64,000 nucleotides of DNA from Anaerotignum propionicum DSM 1682 (GCF_001561955.1 NZ_CP014223.1:1984001-2048000), one strand, 5' to 3'; positions 8,216 through 18,670 are shown, counted from the first letter of the stretch. Translations and numbers: made by a program. Notes: generated by a model from the letters alone, not told the origin.

Positions 8216-9976
8216 TTATTCTTCGATTTCGCCCATTTCATAAACCTCATATACATCGTTGGGCTTTGTTTTCAGTTTTGTGGACAGATACTTTTCTATA
8301 CTAAAGGTGTTTCTTTTATCATAATCGGCTAAATATTGATAGTTTTTGTGCTTTGTTATATCATATTTATCCGAGAGGAATGGGCGAACACCTCGAAGCT
8401 GTAAAATACACTTACTGCCGTCCATAACAGCAAGCTCATCTATGCTCATAAGCTCCTTTCCCAACTTCTGATAATTTTGCCCATAACTTCTCTGACTTCC
8501 TCTTGTGTCGGAAGTATTATAAGTATCAATCGTTTCCTTGCCCATTGTTTCAGTTAGTTCTTTTAATGTAGTTTTTTCTTTACCACCGAGAAAAATCATA
8601 CTGTCACAATTGCCGATAATAGTATCTGCATTATCCTTGTAGAGTGCCTTTAACTGGCTCTGTGCCTGCAATACAAGACAAGCAGATATTTCTCTGGAAC
8701 GAATGGTTGCCATTAGCTTTTCCAGCTTTGGTATCTGCCCAATATTAGCAGCTTCATCAATTAGACAACGAACGTGGATAGGAAGTCTGCCACCATACAC
8801 ATCATCAGCCTTTTCACAAAGCAGATTAAATAACTGTGTATATGCCATTGATACCAAGAAATTAAAGGTATCATCAGTATCGGAGATGATGAAAAACAAG
8901 GCAGTTTTCTTATCGCCCAAGGTATCAAGTTCCAGTTCGTCATATTCTGTTAAATCCCGAAGCTCCTTAATGTCAAATGGGGCAAGCCTTGCCCCACAAG
9001 AAATCAAAATACTTTTGGCTGTCTTGCCAGCAGCTAGCTTATATTTTGCATACTGTCTTACTGCAAAGTGGTCTGGGGACTTCTTCTCCAAAAGTTCAAA
9101 CACTCTATCCACGGAATTTTTAAAGTTCTCATCATCTTCTCGCACCTCACTTGCGTTAATCATTTCGATAAGGGTGTTAAAATTCTTTTCTTCCTCTGGT
9201 GCTTCATAGTGGATGTAGCCAATCAGAGCAGTATAGAGCAGTGTTTCGGCCTTCTGCCAAAAATCATCGCCGCCTTTGCCGTCACCCTTGGTATTGGTAA
9301 TTAGGGTAGTAACCAGCTTCAAAATATCCTTTTCTGATCGGATATAAGAAAAAGGATTGTATTTCATCGACTTATTGAAGTTAATGGTGTTGAGAATTTT
9401 GATTTTGTAACCCTCTTTTTCAAGTAGCTTGCCGCATTCAATGACAATGGAACCTTTTGGGTCGGTAACAACATAGCTACTATGGCACTGCATAAGGTTG
9501 GGTTTCAACCAAAATCTTGTTTTACCACTGCCCGAACCGCCTATAATCAGCACATTTTTGTTTCTCGCATCCTTTGGGTTCTTGGGCCTACTGCTCATTG
9601 TTAGGCTTTCAGTTTTGGTGAGAATAATATTGTTTTCAAATACAGGGTCGACAAACGGCTCAATATCCTTTGGAGTACCAAAACAAGCAGAGCCATATTC
9701 TCTACCGTGCCTATACTTTTTTGCATTTTTCCCTCGTATGTACACCACAAGCCTTATAACAACTGCAATAAGCAGTCCGAAAAGTAAATCTCCAGGGTGA
9801 AAACTTGGAAAATAGCTTTTAAAAGCAAGGGCTAATCCATCACCAATATGAAGTAGCTTTTCTGATAAATCTGCACCATTCACAAAGCGGAAGCCCTGCA
9901 CCACCTTAGTCATAAACAAACCGATGAACAGATACGGAATATGCAGGATTATTTGTTTTTTCACTTTATCTGTCAT
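8216..9976 (-). CDS. virD4: VirD4-like coupling protein (T4CP), element 1
   Basis: 586 residues with two N-terminal membrane helices (about 10-28 and 62-80), Walker A GGSGSGKTRFWLKPN near residue 145, DPKGS just after it, and Walker B RCLIDEAANIGQIPKLEKL near residue 410. It is the ATPase that brings the relaxase-DNA complex to the VirB4 channel. It overlaps the 3' end of the upstream PcfB-like gene by 4 nt. The length is normal and all motifs are intact. Confidence 0.95.
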   Translation of the reverse strand: MTDKVKKQIILHIPYLFIGLFMTKVVQGFRFVNGADLSEKLLHIGDGLALAFKSYFPSFHPGDLLFGLLIAVVIRLVVYIRGKNAKKYRHGREYGSACFGTPKDIEPFVDPVFENNIILTKTESLTMSSRPKNPKDARNKNVLIIGGSGSGKTRFWLKPNLMQCHSSYVVTDPKGSIVIECGKLLEKEGYKIKILNTINFNKSMKYNPFSYIRSEKDILKLVTTLITNTKGDGKGGDDFWQKAETLLYTALIGYIHYEAPEEEKNFNTLIEMINASEVREDDENFKNSVDRVFELLEKKSPDHFAVRQYAKYKLAAGKTAKSILISCGARLAPFDIKELRDLTEYDELELDTLGDKKTALFFIISDTDDTFNFLVSMAYTQLFNLLCEKADDVYGGRLPIHVRCLIDEAANIGQIPKLEKLMATIRSREISACLVLQAQSQLKALYKDNADTIIGNCDSMIFLGGKEKTTLKELTETMGKETIDTYNTSDTRGSQRSYGQNYQKLGKELMSIDELAVMDGSKCILQLRGVRPFLSDKYDITKHKNYQYLADYDKRNTFSIEKYLSTKLKTKPNDVYEVYEMGEIEE

Positions 9977-10425
9977 CGCACCTGCTCCTTTTTCTTGACC
10001 TTTTCCACTACGGCATTTTTGATTTTTTCTTTCTGTTCCCGTAGCTCTTGCAATACAGACGGTTTTTCAATCTTTCGCATTCTGTCTGCTGTAAATTCCT
10101 TAAAAGCAGAGAGAATAGCATCATTATCTTTTGCCTTAAAGAAAACAAGATACTTAGGTGGTGTTTCGGTAATGTCTTTTTTGAGAGCAAAATCCACGCC
10201 ATATTTTCTTGCATACTTTTCAAAGCACTTTATGTTTTTGTCTGTAATTTCAATGTTTGTCATCCCTTGACCGTGCTTTGCGAGCTGTTTGATCGTCTGT
10301 TTACCGTGGGGCAGTTCCTTTTTGTGTGTAAGATATAGCTTGATTAGCTTTAGCAACAACTTCCCTGTCATTTTGGAGCTATTTACGCCAAAGGTTATGC
10401 TTCTATGGTTTATATCTTCTTGCAA
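9973..10425 (-). CDS. PcfB family (DUF3801) conjugation accessory protein
   Basis: 150 residues starting at TTG 10425, seven to eight bases after GGAGTGG. The core MTGKLLLKLIKLYLTHKK and GVDFALKKDITETPPKYLVFFKAKD is typical of PcfB/DUF3801 proteins, accessory factors that accompany VirD4 in Gram-positive conjugation. A basic C-terminal tail follows. It overlaps virD4 by 4 nt and starts 28 nt after the spliced end of the surface-protein gene. Confidence 0.85.
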   Translation of the reverse strand: MQEDINHRSITFGVNSSKMTGKLLLKLIKLYLTHKKELPHGKQTIKQLAKHGQGMTNIEITDKNIKCFEKYARKYGVDFALKKDITETPPKYLVFFKAKDNDAILSAFKEFTADRMRKIEKPSVLQELREQKEKIKNAVVEKVKKKEQVR

Positions 10426-10452
10426 AAAACCACTCCTTCCATCGGAAAATAC

Positions 10453-10502
10453 TTACTCAAAGTAATATTCAACAGAATAAGTAATGTTGGATTTGTTGTA
10501 CA
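10453..10502 (-). CDS. Surface protein gene, 3' mini-exon behind ORF-less group II intron
   Basis: Fifty bases between the intron end (10503) and a TAA stop (10453). Joined to exon 1 (15493..11314), it completes the split codon A+TG and adds MYNKSNITYSVEYYFE before the stop. The summed coding length (4,230 nt) is a multiple of three. The aromatic/polar composition resembles the last residues of exon 1 (KLEFYYYTNHNC), as expected for one terminal beta strand. Confidence 0.75.
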
Positions 10503-11313
10503 ATGACGATAGGTAATCCTTTGAAATTATCTCTGGATTTTCCCCCGTCCCACACCGTGCATGAAACTTTCATTTCACACGGCGTTCCATCGTTAGCTGA
10601 TTTCGATTTTGATTATGCTTTGTGTATTTGCATATTTCTTAGAAATGATATTTTTTAATTCACATCACTTCAAATTAAAATCACCAACGACTAATGGCTA
10701 TTCCTCTAACAGATTGGTTCTGTCTTTTAAGGTCATGCCATCGCTTTCACCGTAATTAAAGGCGCTTATTGTTCTTCGACACCACCGCATCACAGATGTG
10801 TAATCATCTCCACGTTTTACGGCTTACCACGTTCCAATGCTCCTATCTGTTCATGATACCCTTAGGTGCTTGCTTTAAGCCTGTACGCTGGATACTGCCT
10901 GTAACAGTATAAGGTATTTCATAAGTGCAATTCTTACTCTACCTCACGCACTTGCCCGAAGGCACATATACATTTCTGTACACACCACTTATAGACCCGT
11001 ACATTCGCAAGTTCGTCAGGACAACTGCCCATTCTCACCATAGGTATTTTATAGACCTCCGAAATATAGGTTGCACCATTCATCGCTGAACAGCTTTCCA
11101 CAGCTACATATTTGTCCTGTTTGGGCAACTCTCTCTCGACTTCACCGAGCGTCTGACAGTTCTCTAATTACATTTCAAACTGCCAGTCGGAGTATTAAGG
11201 GAAGCGTTTCGGGACGTTACTCCGTCATTCCACTTCTCAGAGCATTAGTTCTATCGATTATCTGTCCTCCTTTCAATCGATGCCTAACCTTTTCAGTTAG
11301 GAACGTGTCGCAC
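10503..11313 (-). mobile_element. ORF-less group II intron in surface-protein gene
   Basis: 811-nt minus-strand intron. The 5' end at 11313 reads GTGCGACACGTTCC, a group II start, and the 3' end reads CTATCGTCAT (AY end). Domain V is at 10552..10585, followed by a domain VI-like stem (GGACGGGGGAAAATCC region). No reverse transcriptase frame is present; the longest frame inside is 64 codons (10934..11128). Excision restores a reading frame through 16 further codons. I did not find a clear EBS1 for the exon end AATTGTA, so the exact 3' splice position rests on the AY end and frame restoration. Splicing would need a maturase in trans. Confidence 0.85.
10552..10585 (-). ncRNA. Domain V of the ORF-less group II intron
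   Basis: 34-nt hairpin starting ACGCCGTGTGAAATGAAAG and closing with TTCATGCACGGTGT. It has the shape and size of domain V, with a CGC triad in place of the commoner AGC. Confidence 0.82.
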
Positions 11314-14300
11314 TACAATTATGATTTGTATAGTAATAAAACTCCAATTTTGAATAAGTACCTGCGTCAAGCGTATTAGTAAAGGTAATTCCGTTACTTG
11401 TAGTACCATAACTTAATTGATCCCATTGGTTGGTTTTTACATTGTAACCACGAACACGACCAAAGTCATTACCACTATGCCCATCAACTGGAGGTACTGT
11501 AAAAGTATACTGAGTGATAGTTGCACCCTCAAGACCATTTTCATTAATAGTAGAGTCGGGTCCTGTTAAAGTCATACCGCCTCCACTGGTTGCATCTGCT
11601 ACAAAGAATACAATAGCAGCCCAAGGCGATTCAGCACCTGTAGCATCAACAGCTTTTACGCGCACCACATTTTTACCGAGAGGATAAGCCTGTCGTTCAC
11701 TATCTCGTCCTTCCCAAATATATGTGACCATATCTCCATCGGGGTCGGTACTGCTTGCTGAGATTGTAACGGCACTTCCGGGGTCTACACAATTACCATT
11801 TGGGGTTCTTGTAATCACCGGTGTAGTTGGTGCTGAATTGTTGATCGTAAATGTTTGGCTTACCCATTCTGAATAAACCCCGGCCTCATCTTTTGCTCTA
11901 ACCTTGATAGTATGAGTACCAATTGCATAATAATCGTCACTTGCTTTACCACTCCACTCAAGTGTTGTTTTATCCCTATCTGCATCCGTAGCAGCAACAG
12001 AAGTTTTTACAAAGAAATTTCCGTTTTTTGCAGTTCTTGTAGGCACTGCTGTCATTGTAACCATAGGTGTATGATTGACAACCTCAAAAGTAACAGTCTG
12101 CCACACGGAATAGCTGTCAGCAATATCTTTTGCTCTTACTCTAACAGTGTAGCTACCAACAGAATAGTAATCGTCCGCTTTACGCCCTTCCCATTCAAGA
12201 CTCGTTGCATCACCGTCAGCATCATTTGCTGTGGCTAAGATATTTACCAAGAAATCACCATTCTTCGTGGTTCTTGTAGGGATCGCTGTTACGGAAACCG
12301 TAGGTGCATGATTCATAATATCAAAAGTTACACTTTCCCATTCGGAATAGGTATTTGCAATATCCGTCGCTCTTACTTTAATGGTGTGGCTACCAACAGG
12401 ATAGTAATCATCTGCTGTGCGTCCATCCCATTCAAGCGTGGTTTTGTCATTATCTTCGTCATTTGCAATAGCAGAGATATTTACTAAGAAATTACCATTC
12501 TTCGTGGTTCTTGTAGGGACTGCTGTCACCGTAACTGTAGGCGTAAGATTGGTAACCTCAAAAGTAATACTTTCCCATTCAGAGTATGTTCCTGCAACAT
12601 CCTTTGCTCTTGCTCGAATTTCATGTATCCCAACAGGATAATAATCATCTGCCGTTCTTCCGTCCCATTCAAACGTAATTTCATCATTTTCCGGGTCCGT
12701 GGCAGTGGCACCGATCTTTACTAAAAAGTTATTATCTTTCGTAGTTCTAGTTAATTCAGCTGTAACAACTGGCTTATTAGGTGCTGTGTTTAGCACCTCA
12801 ATATTTTCACTGTGAGCAAACAATCTTCCTTCTTTATCGGTAATGGTTGCTGTTAATGTGAATGTTCCCAGCTTGTCAATAGCCATTGTACCACCACTAT
12901 TACCAAGAGAACCATCAAAGGTTACTACACCGTTTTTATCGTTCAGTACCCAGTTCACATCATACATATCAGCGTGAATGGTATTATCTATGGTAACCTC
13001 AAAATCTGCTCCATAGTGGATACTGTTCGGTACCGAAAAGCTAAATTCAACAAATGGCATAACAGTTATTTCTTCGCTGTGAGAAAACTCACGACCAAGG
13101 TAATCTGTCATGGTGCCTGTTAAAACATAAGTGCCATATTCCTTGAAACGGAATTTACCGCCATTAGCATTCAGTGTGCCATCAACTGCACTGTCAAACA
13201 CTATTGCAATTCTGTCCTTAGTAATTGTCCAGTCCACAGGCAATACTTGATTGTTTCCGTGGGTTCTGAAATCAAGCACGGTATCGGTATAGGCAAGATT
13301 TGGAAGTGTAAATCCAAAGTCTAAAACAGGGAAAATCTCAATTTTATCTTTGGACTCAAATAGGAATACTCGTCCAGTTTGGTCAGTAATTCTTGCCACC
13401 AACTCATAAACACCGGCTCGTTTGAAATAAATTTTACCTCCATTGTTATCCAAGTTCCCATCAACATAGGTATTCCAATCTTGATACCCGTAGGTATTAT
13501 CGATAAGCCACTCAATTTCCAAATCGCCTACATTTACAAGTGTTGTTGTAATCTCAATTTCTTTATCCGTATGAACAAATTCCGGTAAATTGTAGGTTAC
13601 AACAGGAATTGCAAACACTTGAAAATTTTGCTCATAACTGTATGCTCTGCCACCCTCATCGCTAAAGGATACGGAAAGTGTGTACTTACCGGCTTTTATG
13701 AATTTTATAGAGCCACCGTCATTATCAAGTGTACCCTCGATAAATTCAGCCATAGAAACTACTTTACCGTCTTTTTTAAGTACCCAGTTTGCTGTACTAT
13801 TACCAATCTCAGCAAAATTGGTATCTACCATAACCAAGTCGTCGGTGTGGAATATCTCCGGTAAATAAAATCCGGCAAAGCCAACAGGATATACGGTAAT
13901 ATCTATACTGCACGAATATTTACGACCGTTATCGTCGGTAATGGAAGCTGTCAGCTTATAGACACCTTTTTCTTTGAAACGGATATTTTCACCGTCTTCT
14001 AAAATGCCCTCAATGTATTCGTCAATTATGACATTTGTACCATTACGGGATAACTCCCAGTTGATTTTCAGCATATCTGCATTCTGGGAATTTACATCAA
14101 TGCAAACAGGCTTATCAGTATAGGTGTTGTTTGGCAAATCCAAACTAAGTAAAACTTTAGAATAAATCGTAATTTCTGCTGAAGCTGAACTAGGGTTGCC
14201 CATACCATCTACCACCGAAGCTGTTACGGTATATAACCCTTTTCCACTAAAAAAGACAGAACCACCTGTGTCACCAAGTTTTCCGTCTATTACATCATCA

Positions 14301-15493
14301 ATATTTACGACAGTCCCATCTTTGGAAATGGTCCATTTTACTGCATTGCTACCAAGATTTTCAGAGACAAAATCTATATCAACTTCCCTGTCGGTATAAC
14401 TACTCTTTGGTGCATCCAGTTGTACTGTAACTACTGCATATACTGTAAAACTATTCCTGGCGATCGTGGTTTTTCCTTGACTGTTTTTGGCTGTGGCAAT
14501 TAATGTGTAGTTTCCACTTTCTTTTGCTTTGATACTTCCACCATTATTGCCAAGTACACCGTCCAAGAATTTGTCATAGGCAACGGTAACACTGTCTTTT
14601 TCTAAAGACCAAGTAACAGTACTAACAGATTTACTATCGGTAGTAACACTTAAGGTATCTCCAACATAGCCAGCTTGTTGTAAATCAAAGCTAAAAACAG
14701 GGGTAGTGTTATCATTCCCACCACTACTGCTACCGCCACTGGAGGAAGAACCACTTGAAGGCCTTGATGGTTTTGTAGGCTTATTTTTTTCATCCTCCTG
14801 CTGTTTCTGTTCCTTATCAACTAATTCCTTGTCTGCTGATTCCTCTTTTATTATTTTATCGGCTTTGTTTTGGTTTAACAGCATAGCAAAGGCTTCTGCT
14901 CTGGTTGCATTCCAAAATGGTTTCAGCGTTCCATCGGGAAAACCGTCTACAATGCTGTATTTCTTTGCAATACAGATATATTCAAGCTGTGTTTTCGATA
15001 CTGCTTCAAGGTCTGTAAAGCCTGTTTCGCATTTACAGTTATCTTCATGCAAACCATTACCTAATGTTCTTACAAGCATACGGAGCATTTCATAGCGTGT
15101 AATAGGTTCATCAGGGGAAAATTCACTGCCGTAATCGTTTGGCTCGATTATGTCAGTAAGAATAAGATGATTTATTTCTTTTTCAGCCCAATGACCTTTG
15201 ATGTCTGTAAACTCAACATCAAGGATATTGTCATTTGTGGTAATGTTATTTGTGTTTCGTGCCACCAATGCCGAAAACTCTGCTCTCGTAATCGTAGCAT
15301 CGGGGTGAACCAGTCCATCGGGATATCCGCTTACAACACCTTCTGCCGCAAGTGTATTGATAATTTTTTCTGCCCAATGCCCCACACTGTCCGTGAACAT
15401 CTTTTGCATAGCAAAAGCTGAACCGGTTAAGCTCATTAGCACCAAGCATACAATCAAAATGACTTGGGTTGATTTATTCAACTTTAGTCTCAT
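11314..15493 (-). CDS. Large secreted surface protein with SLH domains and Ig/PKD-like repeats (exon 1)
   Basis: About 1,393 residues in this exon, 1,409 after splicing. The start at 15493 (MRLKLNKSTQ) is chosen because GGAG lies 7 nt upstream; a TTG six codons earlier overlaps that site. Residues 1-28 are a signal peptide ending SAFA. Three SLH domains follow (about 30-200, e.g. HWAEKIINTLAAEGVVSGYP), which anchor proteins to secondary cell-wall polymers. A Ser/Gly-rich linker (about 235-262) leads to seven Ig/PKD-like repeats of about 90 residues, then five of about 78 residues (four share TRTTK..NFLVKI and the WDGR signature), and a C-terminal beta domain. It lies between repA and the transfer operon, so it is probably an adhesin or mating-pair factor. 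Unspliced mRNA ends the protein with SATRS. Confidence 0.9.
11600..12790 (-). repeat. Five tandem ~235-bp coding repeats (PKD-like units)
   Basis: The 3' part of the surface-protein gene consists of five consecutive units of about 78 codons. The second to fourth units are very similar at DNA level (recurring phrases such as the codons for TKNGNFLVNI and WDGRTADDYYPVG); the fifth is divergent. Such near-identical units are prone to copy-number change by recombination. Confidence 0.85.
12790..14710 (-). repeat. Seven divergent ~270-bp coding repeats (Ig-like units)
   Basis: Seven units of about 90 codons share the pattern W.L/I..DG....D...DG.L...GG...F...G.Y.L.A...D..GR, with identity low enough to indicate old duplication. 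They form the central stalk of the surface protein. Confidence 0.8.
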
Positions 15494-15620
15494 CAAAAAA
15501 CTCCTTTTCAAATTTATTTTTTTAACTTTTTCTATTCTTGAAAATTAAGGCGGTATCACCAATCTGTATAAAAGAAATTTCTGCATAAAGGAACCTCTTT
15601 TCTTGATATTGTTATATATA

Positions 15621-15656
15621 AAAAAGCCATCCTAACGAAAATGGGTCAAGATAGCT
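15621..15656 (-). terminator. Rho-independent terminator after repA
   Basis: Minus-strand 12-bp stem (AGCTATCTTGAC with GTTAGGATGGCT, G-U pairs included) followed by TTTTTT, between the repA stop (15678) and the surface-protein start (15493). The surface protein and transfer operon therefore probably have their own promoter in the 130-bp gap. Confidence 0.8.
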
Positions 15657-15677
15657 TTGCGCTCAGCTAATTGAATT

Positions 15678-16799
15678 TTATTTGCCGTATAAATCGTGAT
15701 TGACAAGTGCCGAATAGTAACTACTCATCGTAACAGGTGCATTATATAGGCTTGTCAACAGATATGCCTTAATGTTATTTATCTTTGTAGTGTTTTTGGA
15801 AAGACTGTCAAACACATACTCAATGTGGCTACTGTCCAATTTCAAAAATCTGCTTTTTACAACTGTCGTTGGAATATCCTGTCCAGCTATGCGGGTAGTC
15901 TGTGCATTACTACACACAATATCAAGCATCAATTCCACAATTCCATCAATTTCATCTGTATCATAAGGCTTTTTTTCTGCAAAATGATTGTACCCAATAT
16001 TTTCTTTGATAATTTCACTGTACAATTTTCGCTCATCCATCCTATCCATCAAGAACGCCGAGCTTGTCAAGTCTTCCTTTTGTGTCTGCCTCTCTTTTGA
16101 CAGATTGATAGAGTCAGTATCGCTCAAATCAGTATTATTAATCTTAGTATTATTAGTGTTCCATTTTGAAAAGTCTTGACTTCCTTTTTTGTTAAGTGAA
16201 GAACTTTCATATTCAGTAGTCTGCATCTTCGATTCATATGTAACACGAGAAAAATCACCTGTACTGTCACATTTATCCACAGAGGCATCCACAGGTAAAG
16301 GCTGTATTATGCCAGTTTCATCGATGTTTTCCTGTTCAGACTTGTCATTATGGGAAGTCTTATCTTCTGCTATAAAGTTAGGTTTACTGTGTTTTTTTAA
16401 TACTGTCTTAGGACTGCGATCTTTTTTCAAAACTAAAGAACTAAAATTTTTGACATAGATAATCGTAGGCTTACCTTGCCCTTGCTTTTTACGTTCAATC
16501 AATCCAATGCCTTTTTTATCATCGAGCTCTGCCATAATACGCACCATTTTAGATTGACTCTGACCCATAAATGCACAGGCATCTTCAAGTGTAAAGTAAA
16601 TGTATACTCGGTTTTCACCATCAAACCAGTTATTTTTAACGGATAACCCCATTCTGTCAAGCATAAGTCCGTAGAGCATTTTTGCATCAATGGATAGGCT
16701 TTTAAAACGTTCATCGGTAAACAGTATCTTTGGTATTCGATAAAAAGAATATTGTTCAGCTTCATTTCCGTAATGATAATTAAGTTTTAAAACAGTCAT
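15678..16799 (-). CDS. repA: Replication initiator (RepA N-terminal type)
   Basis: 373 residues. The N-terminal part (YSFYRIPKILFTDERFKSLSIDAKMLYGLMLDRM) is the RepA_N winged-helix domain of low-GC plasmids and Tn1549-like ICEs. The middle is a polar, low-complexity linker. The C-terminal part (YNHFAEKKPYDTDEIDGIVELMLDIV, IKAYLLTSLYNAP) is the usual second domain. It would initiate replication of the excised circle. It sits downstream of parA-parB, separated by a terminator-like hairpin, as in related ICEs. Confidence 0.88.
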   Translation of the reverse strand: MTVLKLNYHYGNEAEQYSFYRIPKILFTDERFKSLSIDAKMLYGLMLDRMGLSVKNNWFDGENRVYIYFTLEDACAFMGQSQSKMVRIMAELDDKKGIGLIERKKQGQGKPTIIYVKNFSSLVLKKDRSPKTVLKKHSKPNFIAEDKTSHNDKSEQENIDETGIIQPLPVDASVDKCDSTGDFSRVTYESKMQTTEYESSSLNKKGSQDFSKWNTNNTKINNTDLSDTDSINLSKERQTQKEDLTSSAFLMDRMDERKLYSEIIKENIGYNHFAEKKPYDTDEIDGIVELMLDIVCSNAQTTRIAGQDIPTTVVKSRFLKLDSSHIEYVFDSLSKNTTKINNIKAYLLTSLYNAPVTMSSYYSALVNHDLYGK

Positions 16800-16830
16800 T
16801 TTAAGTCCTCCTAGATTTTATCTAAAAACG

Positions 16831-16866
16831 AAAAATCCCCTGGCCGAATTAAATCAGTCAAGGGGA
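16831..16866 (-). terminator. Hairpin with T-run between parB and repA
   Basis: Minus-strand stem TCCCCTTGAC / GGCCAGGGGA with a 10-base loop and TTTTT after it. It lies between the parB stop (16887) and the repA start (16799), so it may act as an attenuator for repA. Confidence 0.75.
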
Positions 16867-16886
16867 CATTACAAATTTATATTTAT

Positions 16887-17801
16887 TTATTTGTACTCAC
16901 TGTGCCACTTTTCAAGCAAGGTAGTAATAACATCTTCTATTTGCTCTTTAGAGTAGTTTTTAGGGAAATACTTGGTTAGCTTTTCGCTTTTTAAGGTTAC
17001 GGTTACAGGCTTATCTGCTGTTTCAGAAAGAATAGCGTCGATAACGGTTTCGTTTATAGTGCCCTCACTGCTGTATTTTTTCAGCTTGGTAGCCTGTGCC
17101 ATAGAGGGGATAATCATCAATTCTTCTATTTTTGATTGCAGTATTTCCTGCTCCTCTTGGGTTAGATAGGAAATTTCCACCGCAGTATTAAAAGCAATTT
17201 TACGTTCATCTGTCATGTCTAAGAGGGCAGCAATGAGTTCAGTTAAGCGAATGTAGCGTGTAACCTCCATTCTATTCACACCAGCATCTTGAGCAACTTT
17301 TTCTCTAGCTGATAACTTTGGCACAACTTGTGCTAAAGTTAAATCATTTCGTTTTCCTTGACTTTTTATGGCATCTAACTTCATTTTGTAAGCAAAAGCC
17401 TTTTCGGAAAACAAAAGGTTTTCTCTTTGGATATTGCTATCTACCATTATGATGGTGCTTTCTTCATCATCTAAATCACGCACCATAGTAGGTATTGTTT
17501 TAATTTCTAACAACTCACAGGCTCGTTTTCTTCTATGCCCTGCAATGATTTCAAAAGTTCCATCTGCTTTAGGTCTTGCAATGATAGGGACAAGGACACC
17601 ATACTTTGCGATGCTTTCCTTGGTTTCCTCCATTTTTCCATCATCAAGCACCTTGAATGGGTGATGGGCAAAAGGTAACAGCCTTGATATTTCTATATGT
17701 TGTATACGGTTGGCTGTATCTTCAATAGATGTAGTTTCTTCATTATCCCCAAATAAGTCATCGAAGGAAGTCATTTTGATTTTACTTGCACTACTTTTCA
17801 T
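16887..17801 (-). CDS. parB: ParB-family partition protein
   Basis: 304 residues. The ParB/Srx nuclease-fold domain is visible as IEISRLLPFAHHPFKV and the signature AGHRRKRACELL near residue 90. The central KorB-like helix-turn-helix (LSAREKVAQDAGVNRMEVTRYIRLTEL) binds parS-like sites. It follows parA directly (the parA stop and the parB ATG are adjacent, with AAGGAGGTCG inside parA). It stabilises the element while it replicates as a circle. Confidence 0.93.
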   Translation of the reverse strand: MKSSASKIKMTSFDDLFGDNEETTSIEDTANRIQHIEISRLLPFAHHPFKVLDDGKMEETKESIAKYGVLVPIIARPKADGTFEIIAGHRRKRACELLEIKTIPTMVRDLDDEESTIIMVDSNIQRENLLFSEKAFAYKMKLDAIKSQGKRNDLTLAQVVPKLSAREKVAQDAGVNRMEVTRYIRLTELIAALLDMTDERKIAFNTAVEISYLTQEEQEILQSKIEELMIIPSMAQATKLKKYSSEGTINETVIDAILSETADKPVTVTLKSEKLTKYFPKNYSKEQIEDVITTLLEKWHSEYK

Positions 17802-18572
17802 TTATACGACCTCCTTAACAAGTCCCTCGTAGGCAATAGCAACTTTACCACTTGGATCATGAAGATAAATGCTCTTACCCTCAGCACTGATTTCGGCAGC
17901 TCTTACAGAGAGTGGGATAATGCTGTCATAAATTTTAATTTTACTACCGTAAGTATCGTTCAAAAGATTTATAATATCTTTGGTGTAATTGGTTCTCATA
18001 TCCACCATGGTAATCAATATACCACCAATTTGAAGTTTGGGATTAAGCTGCTTTCGTACTCTGCCAATAGTTCTAAAAAGCTGTTCCATACCCTTAATGG
18101 AAAGATACTGTGCCTGTACAGGAATAATGACTTCGTCTGCACAGGTAAGCGCATTGATGGTTAGCATACCCAATGACGGAGAGCAATCAATGACTGCCAC
18201 ATCATAGTCATTATTAATTACTTTAAGGTATTCACGCAACACGCTTTCTCGGCTCATTGTGTTGACTAAAGTAACCTCCAGTCCAGATAATTCTATGTTA
18301 GCAGGTAGCAGATCGATACCTTCCTCGTGGTGTAAAATACCCTCGCTAGGTGCGATTGGTTTGTCCTTAATAATTTTCTCAAGAACTGTAGAAACGGTGG
18401 TATCCATTTTATCTTGCTCATTATAACCTAAGCTGACCGTTAAGCTACCTTGTGCATCAAGGTCTATAGCAATCACTCTTTTGCCTTCGTTAGCAAGTCC
18501 AATAGCTAGATTTACTGCTGTAACAGTTTTACCTACACCGCCTTTTTGATTTACTATTGCTATGGTTTTCAT
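17802..18572 (-). CDS. parA: ParA-family partition ATPase
   Basis: 256 residues, starting at 18572 (MKTIAIVNQKGGVGKTVTAV) because AAGGAG lies 10 nt upstream; the longer frame has no site. The deviant Walker A KGGVGKT is at residues 10-16, the Walker A' segment is VIAIDLDAQGSLT, and Walker B-like VAVIDCSPSLGMLT is present. It is Soj/ParA type without an N-terminal regulatory HTH, so it relies on ParB. Operon with parB. Confidence 0.95.
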   Translation of the reverse strand: MKTIAIVNQKGGVGKTVTAVNLAIGLANEGKRVIAIDLDAQGSLTVSLGYNEQDKMDTTVSTVLEKIIKDKPIAPSEGILHHEEGIDLLPANIELSGLEVTLVNTMSRESVLREYLKVINNDYDVAVIDCSPSLGMLTINALTCADEVIIPVQAQYLSIKGMEQLFRTIGRVRKQLNPKLQIGGILITMVDMRTNYTKDIINLLNDTYGSKIKIYDSIIPLSVRAAEISAEGKSIYLHDPSGKVAIAYEGLVKEVV

Positions 18573-18611
18573 AATATGTAATCTCCTTAGTGTTATTTTA
18601 ATTTGGGGAAA

Positions 18612-18670
18612 TAAAATAAGCATAACCTTTGAAAACCTTATTGTTACTGGGTTTATTGGGTTATGCTTAT
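18612..18670 (-). terminator. Long-stem terminator between recombinase remnant and parA
   Basis: Perfect 12-bp inverted repeat (GGTTATGCTTAT at 18659..18670 and ATAAGCATAACC at 18616..18627, + strand) flanking 31 bases. On the minus strand it is followed by TTTTATTT. It overlaps the last codons of the truncated recombinase frame. It could also serve as a regulatory site for parA. Confidence 0.65.

Noticed and set aside
10934-11128. 64-codon frame inside the ORF-less intron
   Set aside because: Intron structural RNA; no RT motif and no start signal.
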